The notes under the pieces were generated by a model. The model made no database searches and had not been told where the DNA came from. It saw only the letters and a program-made list of their open reading frames with translations. From assembly GCA_013215655.1 (NCBI GenBank), contig JABSOX010000010.1, positions 165,789 to 229,788 of the forward strand: a DNA stretch of 64,000 bases. Reading direction: 5' to 3'. This DNA comes from Colwellia sp. Lineage in GTDB: Bacteria > Pseudomonadota > Gammaproteobacteria > Enterobacterales > Alteromonadaceae. Position numbers and translations under genes: made by a program. Of the stretch, positions 55,229 to 62,488 are shown in pieces (the first letter of the stretch is position 1; the number at the start of each line of letters is the position of its first letter).

Positions 55229-55612
55229 ATGGACCACAAACAAGCACAGCAATACTTATTATCAAAGCCAGAGGCTAACCTTTATCATCCTTTTGGTGAA
55301 GAAGTACAAGTATTCAAAGTGAAAAACAAAATGTTTGCGACCTTAGCTCTTGGTAAGATGGGCAAAGGTGATGGTGACAGGCAGGACTGGTGGTTGAATC
55401 TTAAGTGTGATCCCGATGAAGCTATAATGCTTCGTGATATTTTTCCTGCTGTGGTTCCCGGTTATCACATGAATAAACGGTTGTGGAACACTATTATTCT
55501 TGATGGTTCAATTCCACAAGGTGAGATAGAACGAATGATAGATAACTCGTTTATGTTGGTGGTCAGTAATATGACCAAAAAAGATCAGCAGTCAATCTTA
55601 ATGCACCTTTGA
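55229..55612 (+). CDS. MmcQ/YjbR-family protein
   Basis: This 127-residue protein has the CyaY-like fold pattern of YjbR: PFGEEVQVFKVKNKMFATL, WWLNLKCDPDEAIMLRDIFPAVVPGYHMNKRLWNTIILDGSIP. The biochemical role of the family is uncertain. The gene starts 6 bases after a good GGAAAA site and is single. Confidence 0.9.
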   Translation: MDHKQAQQYLLSKPEANLYHPFGEEVQVFKVKNKMFATLALGKMGKGDGDRQDWWLNLKCDPDEAIMLRDIFPAVVPGYHMNKRLWNTIILDGSIPQGEIERMIDNSFMLVVSNMTKKDQQSILMHL

Positions 55613-55670
55613 CAAATTCTATTATCAGGCTATTCTCGTTGCTACCGAAAGTTGCTTGGGTATATATGTC

Positions 55671-56072
55671 ATGTATTTAAAGCTTACTAAATTCTTTATT
55701 ACCATAATGCTTTTGTTGGCTTTAGTATTAATACAGTCGGATTTAGGTTCCTATTCAAATCAAGCTTCAATCAGCAGCTCTAATAGTGATGTTATTATTC
55801 TTGATGATGCTCAAAACCTGAGTGTTGATAGCTTACTCATAACATCGCATCAGGCAAGCCATTTCAATCATAGCCAACAACGCAAAATAAATTATGTTTT
55901 TGTTGTGCTAATTGCATTATTTATCTGTTTAACTTCTATCGTATATTATCAAATACCTATTGTTCATTCACCTCCTTGGTTTTGTTTCATTGGACTTTCG
56001 AAAAAATCACGGCTGTCTGGTTGGAAAGAAAGTAATCTATTATATAAAGCAAAATTAATTTACCAAAGCTGA
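55671..56072 (+). CDS. Small membrane protein of unknown function
   Basis: This protein of about 133 residues has two hydrophobic helices, one near the N-terminus (FFITIMLLLALVLIQ) and one near residue 75 (NYVFVVLIALFICLTSIVYY), then a basic tail (KKSRLSGWK). No ribosome site is obvious; an in-frame TTG at 55656 is the alternative start. It could be real but poorly expressed. The frame lacks recognised domains. Confidence 0.45.
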   Translation: MYLKLTKFFITIMLLLALVLIQSDLGSYSNQASISSSNSDVIILDDAQNLSVDSLLITSHQASHFNHSQQRKINYVFVVLIALFICLTSIVYYQIPIVHSPPWFCFIGLSKKSRLSGWKESNLLYKAKLIYQS

Positions 56073-56156
56073 CTCGTTTTTTCCTAAAAATACGTGCTGT
56101 TAATTTGCTTAGCAGCGTAATTCTGTATGCTTAATTGATACAATATAAGGTTAAAA

Positions 56157-57182
56157 ATGAAAGTGATTAACAAAACTATTTATGCTGTTGTCATGGCGAT
56201 AAATTGCTTTTTCTGTCATGCCGATAGTAAGCTACTAGAAAGCCAAGCGATAAAAAACACCCAAGATGAATTTACTAAAGGTCAGTTTACTCAAGTTCAA
56301 TTTACTCAAGCTCAAGTGCAGCAATCAATCGAAGAGGTTATTGAGGTATTAAATAACGAGTATATTTATCCTGAAAAAGTAGAACGTTTGATAAAAGAGT
56401 TAAGAAAAATCAAACGCATGCGAGCAATTCAATACGTCAACAATAAAGCTATTTTTATGAGAGATGTAGGGGCGTTATTACGTAGGACAAGCCAAGATGG
56501 TTATATTGAATTATTGCCAGTTAAGCGCAAGCTTACCATTGGGAATGATCTCGAATATCAATATCAACAACAAAAATCTAATTTTGCATTTGAACAAGCA
56601 AGAGTACTAGAGGGTAATATTGGTTATCTAAAAATCAACCATTTTTTTCAAAATAAAGAAGCAGAATCAGTAGCTGAAAAAGCTTTTAGTCTTTTGAAAG
56701 CAACAAAAGCAATGATAATCGATTTGAGGGAAGCAAGTGAGGGGTCTATGGAATTTGCTCAATACTTGATGAGCTATTTTATTGAATCTCGAACATTGCT
56801 TTGTCAAATGAAATATCAACGACAAGAAAAACAGCATGAAATTTGGTCTATCAGTGATATTGGTCATCAAGATTTCAAACGAGACTATCCAGTTTTCATT
56901 TTAACCTCGTCATTTGTCACTAGCGCAGCAGAGTTTTTTAGCTATACGCTGAAACATTTAAACAAGGCCGTTATCATTGGTGAGCAAACAATGGGAGTTG
57001 CTAATTGGTCTCAAGAAATCACAGTGAATGACTGGTTGATGATAAAACTCCCCGTCGCTATACCGGTTAGTCCTATCACTCAGTCAAATTGGGAAGGTGA
57101 TGGAGTAGTGCCTGATTATGAAACTGACGCAGATGCCAGTTTCACTTTAGCTTATAAGCTTGCAAAAGCGTCAATATATTAG
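56157..57182 (+). CDS. Exported S41-family peptidase
   Basis: This 341-residue protein has a signal peptide ending near FCHA (22), a Gln-rich linker (TKGQFTQVQFTQAQVQQS), an N-terminal helical cap, and an S41/tail-specific protease core: GYLKINHFF, MIIDLREASEGS, LTSSFVTSAAEFFSYTLK with the likely nucleophile Ser, IGEQTMGVANW. It lacks a PDZ domain. The region resembles interphotoreceptor-type members rather than Prc. Substrate unknown. Confidence 0.85.
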   Translation: MKVINKTIYAVVMAINCFFCHADSKLLESQAIKNTQDEFTKGQFTQVQFTQAQVQQSIEEVIEVLNNEYIYPEKVERLIKELRKIKRMRAIQYVNNKAIFMRDVGALLRRTSQDGYIELLPVKRKLTIGNDLEYQYQQQKSNFAFEQARVLEGNIGYLKINHFFQNKEAESVAEKAFSLLKATKAMIIDLREASEGSMEFAQYLMSYFIESRTLLCQMKYQRQEKQHEIWSISDIGHQDFKRDYPVFILTSSFVTSAAEFFSYTLKHLNKAVIIGEQTMGVANWSQEITVNDWLMIKLPVAIPVSPITQSNWEGDGVVPDYETDADASFTLAYKLAKASIY

Positions 57183-57596
57183 AGGTATACCTCAATAAAA
57201 GGGACGAATGATGGATAATTCGTTCCTTGCTGGTTTTGAACATATGACTAAAAAAGCAGTAGCTAATATTGAGAAATATCTTTACAGAGCAAAATTTCTT
57301 TCAACTTGTGTGAGGAGCCATTATAAAATCCAGCTTCAGGTGCGAAATCTTTTGGATTTTTGAATGTACCAATCAAATTGTCTTATTTTTGCTAAAAATG
57401 ATCCTCGGCTTGAACGGCTGAAAAATGACTCTAGATATCTGGAATTATTAGAAAATATCGGTCTTAATGATGTTGCTGTAGGACAATACCACTATTAGTG
57501 GATATTGTGTGTAACTTAGCGGTTAACTAACTTTTAAGATGCTAGAGAGTAAAGCGACCCAAAAAGGATCAATAATCGATTTTAGTCCTTGTAAAA
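57183..57596. other. Intergenic region between S41 peptidase and merR-like genes
   Basis: No complete gene. The segment at 57364-57498 is a short in-frame remnant described separately. The rest shows nothing I can name. Confidence 0.4.
57364..57498 (+). pseudogene. Possible C-terminal remnant of a TPR/helical regulatory protein
   Basis: The 44-codon frame reads NDPRLERLKNDSRYLELLENIGLND, resembling the tail of tetratricopeptide-type transcriptional regulators and cyclases (DPRF..L..DPRF..LL..IGL). There is no ribosome site and the rest of the gene is missing. It may be a decayed fragment. Confidence 0.35.
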
Positions 57597-58007
57597 CTAC
57601 CTATTGAAAAGTGCATCTACGATAGGGCAGTCATCAATTGAGGAACTACTTCCTTTGCACTCAACAACCATATCATTTAGTACTTTTTGAAGTTTCTGTA
57701 AATCATTTATTTTATTTTTGACAACTTCTGCTTGCTGTAGCGCTAATTCTTTAGCTTCATTGCAATAGTGATTCGGCTCATCAATTAATTTAAGTAGCTC
57801 TTTAACCTGTTCAATTTTGAAACCTAACTCACGGCCGCGCCTGATAAAATTCAATCTTTTAACGTGTGGGAGGGCATATATCCTGTGTCCGCCATCGGTT
57901 CTCGGTGGTTCCGGCATTATGCCAATTCTTTCATAGTAATGAACCGTTTCAACTTTACAGTTCGATTCTTTGGCTAATTGTCCAATAGAATATTTTTTGA
58001 AAATCAT
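57597..58007 (-). CDS. MerR-type mercury-responsive regulator
   Basis: This 136-residue protein has the MerR helix-turn-helix (YSIGQLAKESNCKVETVHYYERIGIMPEP) and cysteines at 82, 117 and 127, matching the Hg(II)-binding triad of MerR (82, 117, 126). It diverges from a mer-like operon whose promoter has the 19-bp spacing that MerR-type activators untwist. It is therefore probably mercury or related soft-metal responsive. Other family members such as ZntR or CadR have different ligands. Confidence 0.85.
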   Translation of the reverse strand: MIFKKYSIGQLAKESNCKVETVHYYERIGIMPEPPRTDGGHRIYALPHVKRLNFIRRGRELGFKIEQVKELLKLIDEPNHYCNEAKELALQQAEVVKNKINDLQKLQKVLNDMVVECKGSSSSIDDCPIVDALFNR

Positions 58008-58018
58008 AGTAAAAACCC

Positions 58019-58049
58019 TTGAACCTATAGTAACTACAGGTTCTATACT
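58019..58049 (+). promoter_or_regulatory. MerR-type promoter and operator
   Basis: TTGAAC and TATACT are 19 bp apart, the stretched spacing of MerR-activated promoters. Between them is the dyad GAACCTATAGT / ACTACAGGTTC. It sits between the merR-like gene and the mer-like operon. Confidence 0.85.
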
Positions 58050-58074
58050 AGCATAAACAAATTAGGGAACGTAT

Positions 58075-58296
58075 ATGACCAACATAATCATCAACTCAGA
58101 ATTAACATGTCCTGAATGTGACCATAAAGAAATACTAAAAATGCCAACAGATGCTTGCCTGTGGTTCTATGAGTGTACTGTTTGTCAAACATTGTTGAAG
58201 CCGTTAAAGGGGGATTGCTGTGTCTTTTGTTCTTACGCTTCAGTTCCATGTCCACCTATTCAAGAATCAGGTTCATGTTCAGGGTGTGAGGATTAG
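58075..58296 (+). CDS. Small cysteine-rich protein of the mer-like operon (GDCCVFCSY type)
   Basis: This 73-residue protein has Cys pairs CPECDH and CTVC, then GDCCVFCSYASVPCPPIQE, a motif recurrent in small proteins beside mercury transport genes. It has no membrane helix. It could be a metal-binding or metallochaperone-like protein. It is the first gene after the MerR-type promoter and ends one base before the next gene. Confidence 0.7.
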   Translation: MTNIIINSELTCPECDHKEILKMPTDACLWFYECTVCQTLLKPLKGDCCVFCSYASVPCPPIQESGSCSGCED

Positions 58297-58297
58297 C

Positions 58298-58693
58298 ATG
58301 TCAGACAACAAACTCATAGAAAAACCTTATCTTAGATGGTTTGTACTTTTTATAACGAGTGGCACTTTGCTCTGTTGTGCCTTGCCTATTTTACTCGTTA
58401 CACTGGGCTTTGGCGCTGTTGTTGCTAGTGTAAACTATAATGTTCCAGGGCTCATTTTTCTTGCTGAACATAAGGCTTGGACTCTTATGTTAGCCGCGCT
58501 AATACTCATGATTCTGGCGTGGGTTATTTGGCGCCCTAATCAACAATGTCCATCTGACCCCGCTTTAGCAACTTTATGTAAAAATTCAGCACAATGGAAT
58601 AAAAGAATTTTTTGGTTAAGTTTAACGATCTGGTTTATTGGGTTTTTTAGTAGTTATCTTTTATTACCATTTCGAAATTATTTCGACATTTAA
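58298..58693 (+). CDS. MerT-like inner membrane metal transporter
   Basis: This protein of about 131 residues has three hydrophobic segments and a Cys-Cys pair in the first (LLCCALPILLVTLGFG), as in MerT-type mercury importers. The last segment ends with SSYLLLPFRNYF. ATG 58298 is chosen because it follows the previous stop by one base; the longer frame reads through the upstream gene. It sits with a MerP-like gene. Confidence 0.75.
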   Translation: MSDNKLIEKPYLRWFVLFITSGTLLCCALPILLVTLGFGAVVASVNYNVPGLIFLAEHKAWTLMLAALILMILAWVIWRPNQQCPSDPALATLCKNSAQWNKRIFWLSLTIWFIGFFSSYLLLPFRNYFDI

Positions 58694-58707
58694 AGGAAAA
58701 GTAAACA

Positions 58708-59010
58708 ATGAAGACACTTTTATTATTGTTAACAATTGTTATTTTATCTACTACGATTTCAGTTACTGCTCGCACCGTCGAAGTTGAAATACATGGCATG
58801 ACTTGCGCTTTATGTGTAGATACTTTAAACCGTAAGTTTAATAAAATGGCGGGTATATCAAAAGTAGAGGTAAGCATGAAAATGAAGAAAGTACGATTAG
58901 TAACCACCTCTACATCACCGACCATAGCAATGATTAAACAAGCGGTACTCGATGCTGGCTTTACGCCAACAAAAGTATCGGTAGTATCTAATGAAGACGT
59001 TAAAAAATAG
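58708..59010 (+). CDS. MerP-like periplasmic heavy-metal-binding protein
   Basis: This 100-residue protein has a signal peptide (MKTLLLLLTIVILSTTISVTA) and a heavy-metal-associated domain with GMTCALC. It resembles MerP, which binds Hg(II) and hands it to MerT. It lies 14 bp after the transporter-like gene and overlaps the next gene by 20 bases. Confidence 0.85.
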   Translation: MKTLLLLLTIVILSTTISVTARTVEVEIHGMTCALCVDTLNRKFNKMAGISKVEVSMKMKKVRLVTTSTSPTIAMIKQAVLDAGFTPTKVSVVSNEDVKK

Positions 59011-59725
59011 CGTTAAAGCAATTGTTAGTATTGCACTGCTTGTCTTATTTAATGTGCAAAGTATAAATGGTATGCCATTGCGCTCATTTGTTGCCTTACC
59101 TATTGATAAATACGGATATATTGTACGTTTTTCATATGAACATCCCATAGATGATAACCGTGATAGTGTTAACACAAGTATGGCTTATGGTCTCAGCAAC
59201 GACCAAGCATTGTTAATTGGTATTCCTTATAAAGTAAAACCTAAAGTTGGACATCATTTGGGCGATTTTTCCGCACTATATCGTCATACTCTAATTCAAG
59301 ATGACTTTTTCTCTGGTACTTCAAGATTAGCATGGCTAGTAGGTGCAATTATTCCGAGTGATAATGATCGAGATCTGGCTGTTCAATCAGGATTTGTTTA
59401 TACATTTTTTAAAGGGAGAAATGAAATTGATATTGATATTCTTTATCAAGCGGGTGTAAACAATCGTCTTGATAGTGGTAGATATGATATCTCTTGGCAA
59501 TATCGTTTATCGCCTTCATCTTATCCAACCTGGGGAATTGCATCTGAGCTTAATTCTGTCATTGAGTTAAATGGCAGGTGGACACAAGGAAGTGAAACCA
59601 TTCATCAAGTGACTCTAGGTCTGCAATTGATTAATTCAACATGGGTTATTGAGGCTGGAATTATCCAAGATATAAATAACAAACGAGATTCGAGCTTTTT
59701 AATCAGTACTCGATACCACTTCTAA
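58991..59725 (+). CDS. Outer membrane beta-barrel-like protein of the mer-like operon
   Basis: This 244-residue protein has a signal peptide ending near SINGMP (about 25-30), then alternating strands ending with STRYHF. It looks like an outer membrane barrel. It overlaps the MerP-like gene by 20 bases and is the last gene of the operon. A role in metal entry or export across the outer membrane is inferred only from the linkage. Confidence 0.65.
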   Translation: MKTLKNSVKAIVSIALLVLFNVQSINGMPLRSFVALPIDKYGYIVRFSYEHPIDDNRDSVNTSMAYGLSNDQALLIGIPYKVKPKVGHHLGDFSALYRHTLIQDDFFSGTSRLAWLVGAIIPSDNDRDLAVQSGFVYTFFKGRNEIDIDILYQAGVNNRLDSGRYDISWQYRLSPSSYPTWGIASELNSVIELNGRWTQGSETIHQVTLGLQLINSTWVIEAGIIQDINNKRDSSFLISTRYHF

Positions 59726-59867
59726 GCTCGCTTATTTAGTCGTAATCATTAGCACTGGGCTTAAACTCATTTGATTATTCAATACGGTAAGTGATCCTTA
59801 ACTTTAAGGGAATGTATGATAGATAACTCCCTTAGACTGCTGGTCATTAATGCGAAAGAAAAATAAT

Positions 59868-60977
59868 CTAGTTAAAAAAGTCATTAATAATATTTACAAC
59901 TTGTGCTTGATGACTTCGACCATCATTAGCTATCTGAATAATAGCGGCACCCGTCGCTAAGTTAACTCTAATTTCTGATTCAAAGCTATCTAAACTCCCA
60001 CCATGAAAGAATACATCGTTGCTTAAAGGCTCAAGAACCATTCCATAGCCATAATGACTATTTCCTATGGCGGCCATCTTCAATGTATGAGGTGTTAACA
60101 TCAACGAAAGACTGCTGCTTTCAATTATTTCTCCGTTAATAAGTGCTGATACAAAAGCTTGTAAATCATTTGTTGAACTAACCATCCCTGAAGGTCCATT
60201 AACATGCAAAGTACGATTGAATTGTGTTGTGTTTTTGGCAAAGTTAAGCGCTGTATTTGGAGACGCTATATATGATCCGTCAATAATGTAACTATTAATC
60301 ATTCCTAGCGGTTCAAATATATTGATTCTCATATAGTCAGAAAAACTGAGGGAGGTAAGTCTACTGACTATTTCAGACAATAGAATATAACCTGAGTTAC
60401 TATATTTAGCTTGAGTTCCAGGTGAGAAATTAAGCTTACTATTCAAAGAAAAATATTCGATGACATGAGTATTTGTGACACGATCAGGCCAACTATGAAA
60501 GTCTATTTCATTAATCCAATCAGGTATACCAGACTGATGAGTTAATAGATGGTGAATTGTTATATTGTTCCAGCTCGATGCTAACTCCGGTAAATATGTT
60601 TGTATCGTATCACTTGGTGATAATAGACCTTGCTCACGTAATTGCATGATTGCAATGGCCGTAAACAGTTTACTCATAGACGCTAGCTTAAAACTTGTAT
60701 TCGCAGTAATAGCCTGTTTACTTGTTTTATTAGCTAGCCCTTTTTCACCGGAATATATTGTCACACCATCTTTCATTACAAGAATTGCAATACCCGGATC
60801 ATTGTCAGAGATATTAGTATTCATATAGTTATCAAGGGTGTCTTCTAATGTGGCTAATACTCCGGTATTAATTGGTGCAGTACTACCTTTGCCTCCAGCG
60901 CCGCAAGCAGAAAGAAGAAAGGAAATAAGAGTGATTACAAATAATCGTTGGAATTTTAGTTTCACGGCGTGTCTCAT
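59868..60977 (-). CDS. Serine hydrolase lipoprotein, class C beta-lactamase-like
   Basis: This 369-residue protein has a lipobox LLSAC (Cys25), then the class C/esterase motif SMSK (nucleophile Ser), the YSN element (KYSNSGYILLSE) and a C-terminal HGG (FFHGGS). Such proteins are DD-peptidases, esterases or beta-lactamase relatives. The true class C AmpC usually has KTG, and this HGG is more typical of esterase or DAP-type members, so resistance is not implied. It is a single gene. Confidence 0.85.
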   Translation of the reverse strand: MRHAVKLKFQRLFVITLISFLLSACGAGGKGSTAPINTGVLATLEDTLDNYMNTNISDNDPGIAILVMKDGVTIYSGEKGLANKTSKQAITANTSFKLASMSKLFTAIAIMQLREQGLLSPSDTIQTYLPELASSWNNITIHHLLTHQSGIPDWINEIDFHSWPDRVTNTHVIEYFSLNSKLNFSPGTQAKYSNSGYILLSEIVSRLTSLSFSDYMRINIFEPLGMINSYIIDGSYIASPNTALNFAKNTTQFNRTLHVNGPSGMVSSTNDLQAFVSALINGEIIESSSLSLMLTPHTLKMAAIGNSHYGYGMVLEPLSNDVFFHGGSLDSFESEIRVNLATGAAIIQIANDGRSHQAQVVNIINDFFN

Positions 60978-61419
60978 CTAGCTAGTTCAAATTACAACTC
61001 TTAGTGAATTCGCACCGTTGTAATAAATTATTTAATAAAAACGGCATTATATGAGCCTCATTTACGGTGAACAATAGCTAATAAGTGAACGGCATAACTT
61101 ATTTTATAAAAGGTAGATTGTTTGTTGTATCGTTATTGTAAGGGTATGATTATACCGTTTTTTAATATTTTTTGCGTTTGTTTTATTAGTGAGAACGGTA
61201 GATGTTTGAGGTGTGTTTTGTAGTAGATAATAGTTAATGTCAGCGGTATTGTTGGCTTTACACAAATAAATCTCAAAAAGTTCAGATCAACATCTTTAAA
61301 TTGCTAATTTTGATGTTATAAATAATTAATGGCACTAGTGATCATGCTGATGGTAAGTAAAATAACTGGATTCGCTGGTAATTACTATTAATTCACTGAT
61401 CACAATAAATCAGTACAAG
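60978..61419. other. Intergenic region between the two hydrolase genes
   Basis: About 440 AT-rich bases without a credible gene or clear structure. Both flanking genes read leftward, so it carries the promoter of the serine hydrolase gene. Confidence 0.4.
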
Positions 61420-62283
61420 TTAATTTTCTTCTAGCCAGTTTAAGGCATGAGCCCATAGTATTTTTGACTTTTTACTGAAAAATTTCATATGACCTATTTC
61501 GTCTAGGTCAAATTCTGCTGCCGTTAACGTCATCCGCCCTGCTTTCATTCTAGGAAATACAGATAACATGTCTTGTACATTTGCATCGATAGCTATTTCG
61601 TCATCAAGTGCGTTTACCCACATTGAAGGTATATTTAACTCGTCATACAAATGTTTATGAACGGTTTTACCAAAAGACGTTTTCACGTAGCCTTGTCCGT
61701 TACACCATTCGCGCCATTGTTGTGCGACAGCTTTTGGTAGTGGCTCTCCCATGCCAACCCATTGTGATTTTGTATAGCCAAAAATAGCATTATTGGCAGG
61801 AATAAAGAAATTCATAAAGAAATGTGCTTTGAATTTTTGCAGTATAGACATATTCTTTATTTGACCAGATGAACTTGCAAAGTTAAACATCGAGCTTAAC
61901 TCCATGGCATTGTTCATTAAGCCGACAAGCTGGCCTCCGGCACTATGTCCAATCAAGTGATATTGGGTATTGGGAAAATTCACTTTTAATTGTTCAAGCA
62001 CTGCCGGCATATCTATTTCTCCCCAGCATTGTAGCGAAGCATTACTCTTTTTTACGCTTCCAATGAGAGACTCACCAATCCCTCTATTATCAAACGAAAT
62101 GACGCCATAACCATTTGCTGCAAGATAAGAGGCAAAATTGGCATAAAACTGTCTTTTTATACCTGTAGCGGGACCAAGTAAAACTGCACCTTTTATCGTT
62201 TGTTTAGGCGTGAAAGTGGTTGCAGCAAGAGCATATTTATCTGAACATATTATCTTTATTTCGCTAACGGAGAAGTTCTTCAT
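61420..62283 (-). CDS. Alpha/beta hydrolase
   Basis: This 287-residue protein has the hydrolase nucleophile elbow GHSAGG, an oxyanion region GPATGIKRQFYA, the second strand FDNRGIGESL, and a C-terminal acid/His pair near LDDEIAIDANVQDML and FDLDEIGHMKFF. It resembles predicted esterases or acyltransferase-like alpha/beta hydrolases, with unknown substrate. It has no signal peptide. Confidence 0.85.
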   Translation of the reverse strand: MKNFSVSEIKIICSDKYALAATTFTPKQTIKGAVLLGPATGIKRQFYANFASYLAANGYGVISFDNRGIGESLIGSVKKSNASLQCWGEIDMPAVLEQLKVNFPNTQYHLIGHSAGGQLVGLMNNAMELSSMFNFASSSGQIKNMSILQKFKAHFFMNFFIPANNAIFGYTKSQWVGMGEPLPKAVAQQWREWCNGQGYVKTSFGKTVHKHLYDELNIPSMWVNALDDEIAIDANVQDMLSVFPRMKAGRMTLTAAEFDLDEIGHMKFFSKKSKILWAHALNWLEEN

Positions 62284-62426
62284 AAATGCTTAACAATTTC
62301 TATAATTTCAAATAAAATAGCAGTGGTCGAACCAGTAAGCAAGGGTTAAAAGTATTAGTTGGTATTACAAAGGGAATGAACCAAGAAGTATGCACAGATA
62401 ATCTTGGAACATCCCTATTTCGTTCT

Positions 62427-62478
62427 ATATACCCGCTCGACTTGCTGAAACCTGTATCTTCAAGTGGAGTGGGTATAT
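62427..62478. repeat. Palindromic REP-like sequence
   Basis: ATATACCCGCTCGACTTG is mirrored by CAAGTGGAGTGGGTATAT with one wobble and one mismatch, around a 16-base loop. It lies between an alpha/beta hydrolase gene and the stop of the next hydrolase gene. It may be an interspersed repeat or a terminator. Confidence 0.55.
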
Positions 62479-62488
62479 CGCGAATTAG

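Noticed and set aside
59868..60977. Serine hydrolase considered as a true AmpC beta-lactamase.
   Set aside because: It is a lipoprotein with HGG in place of the usual KTG, so an esterase or peptidase relative is more likely.
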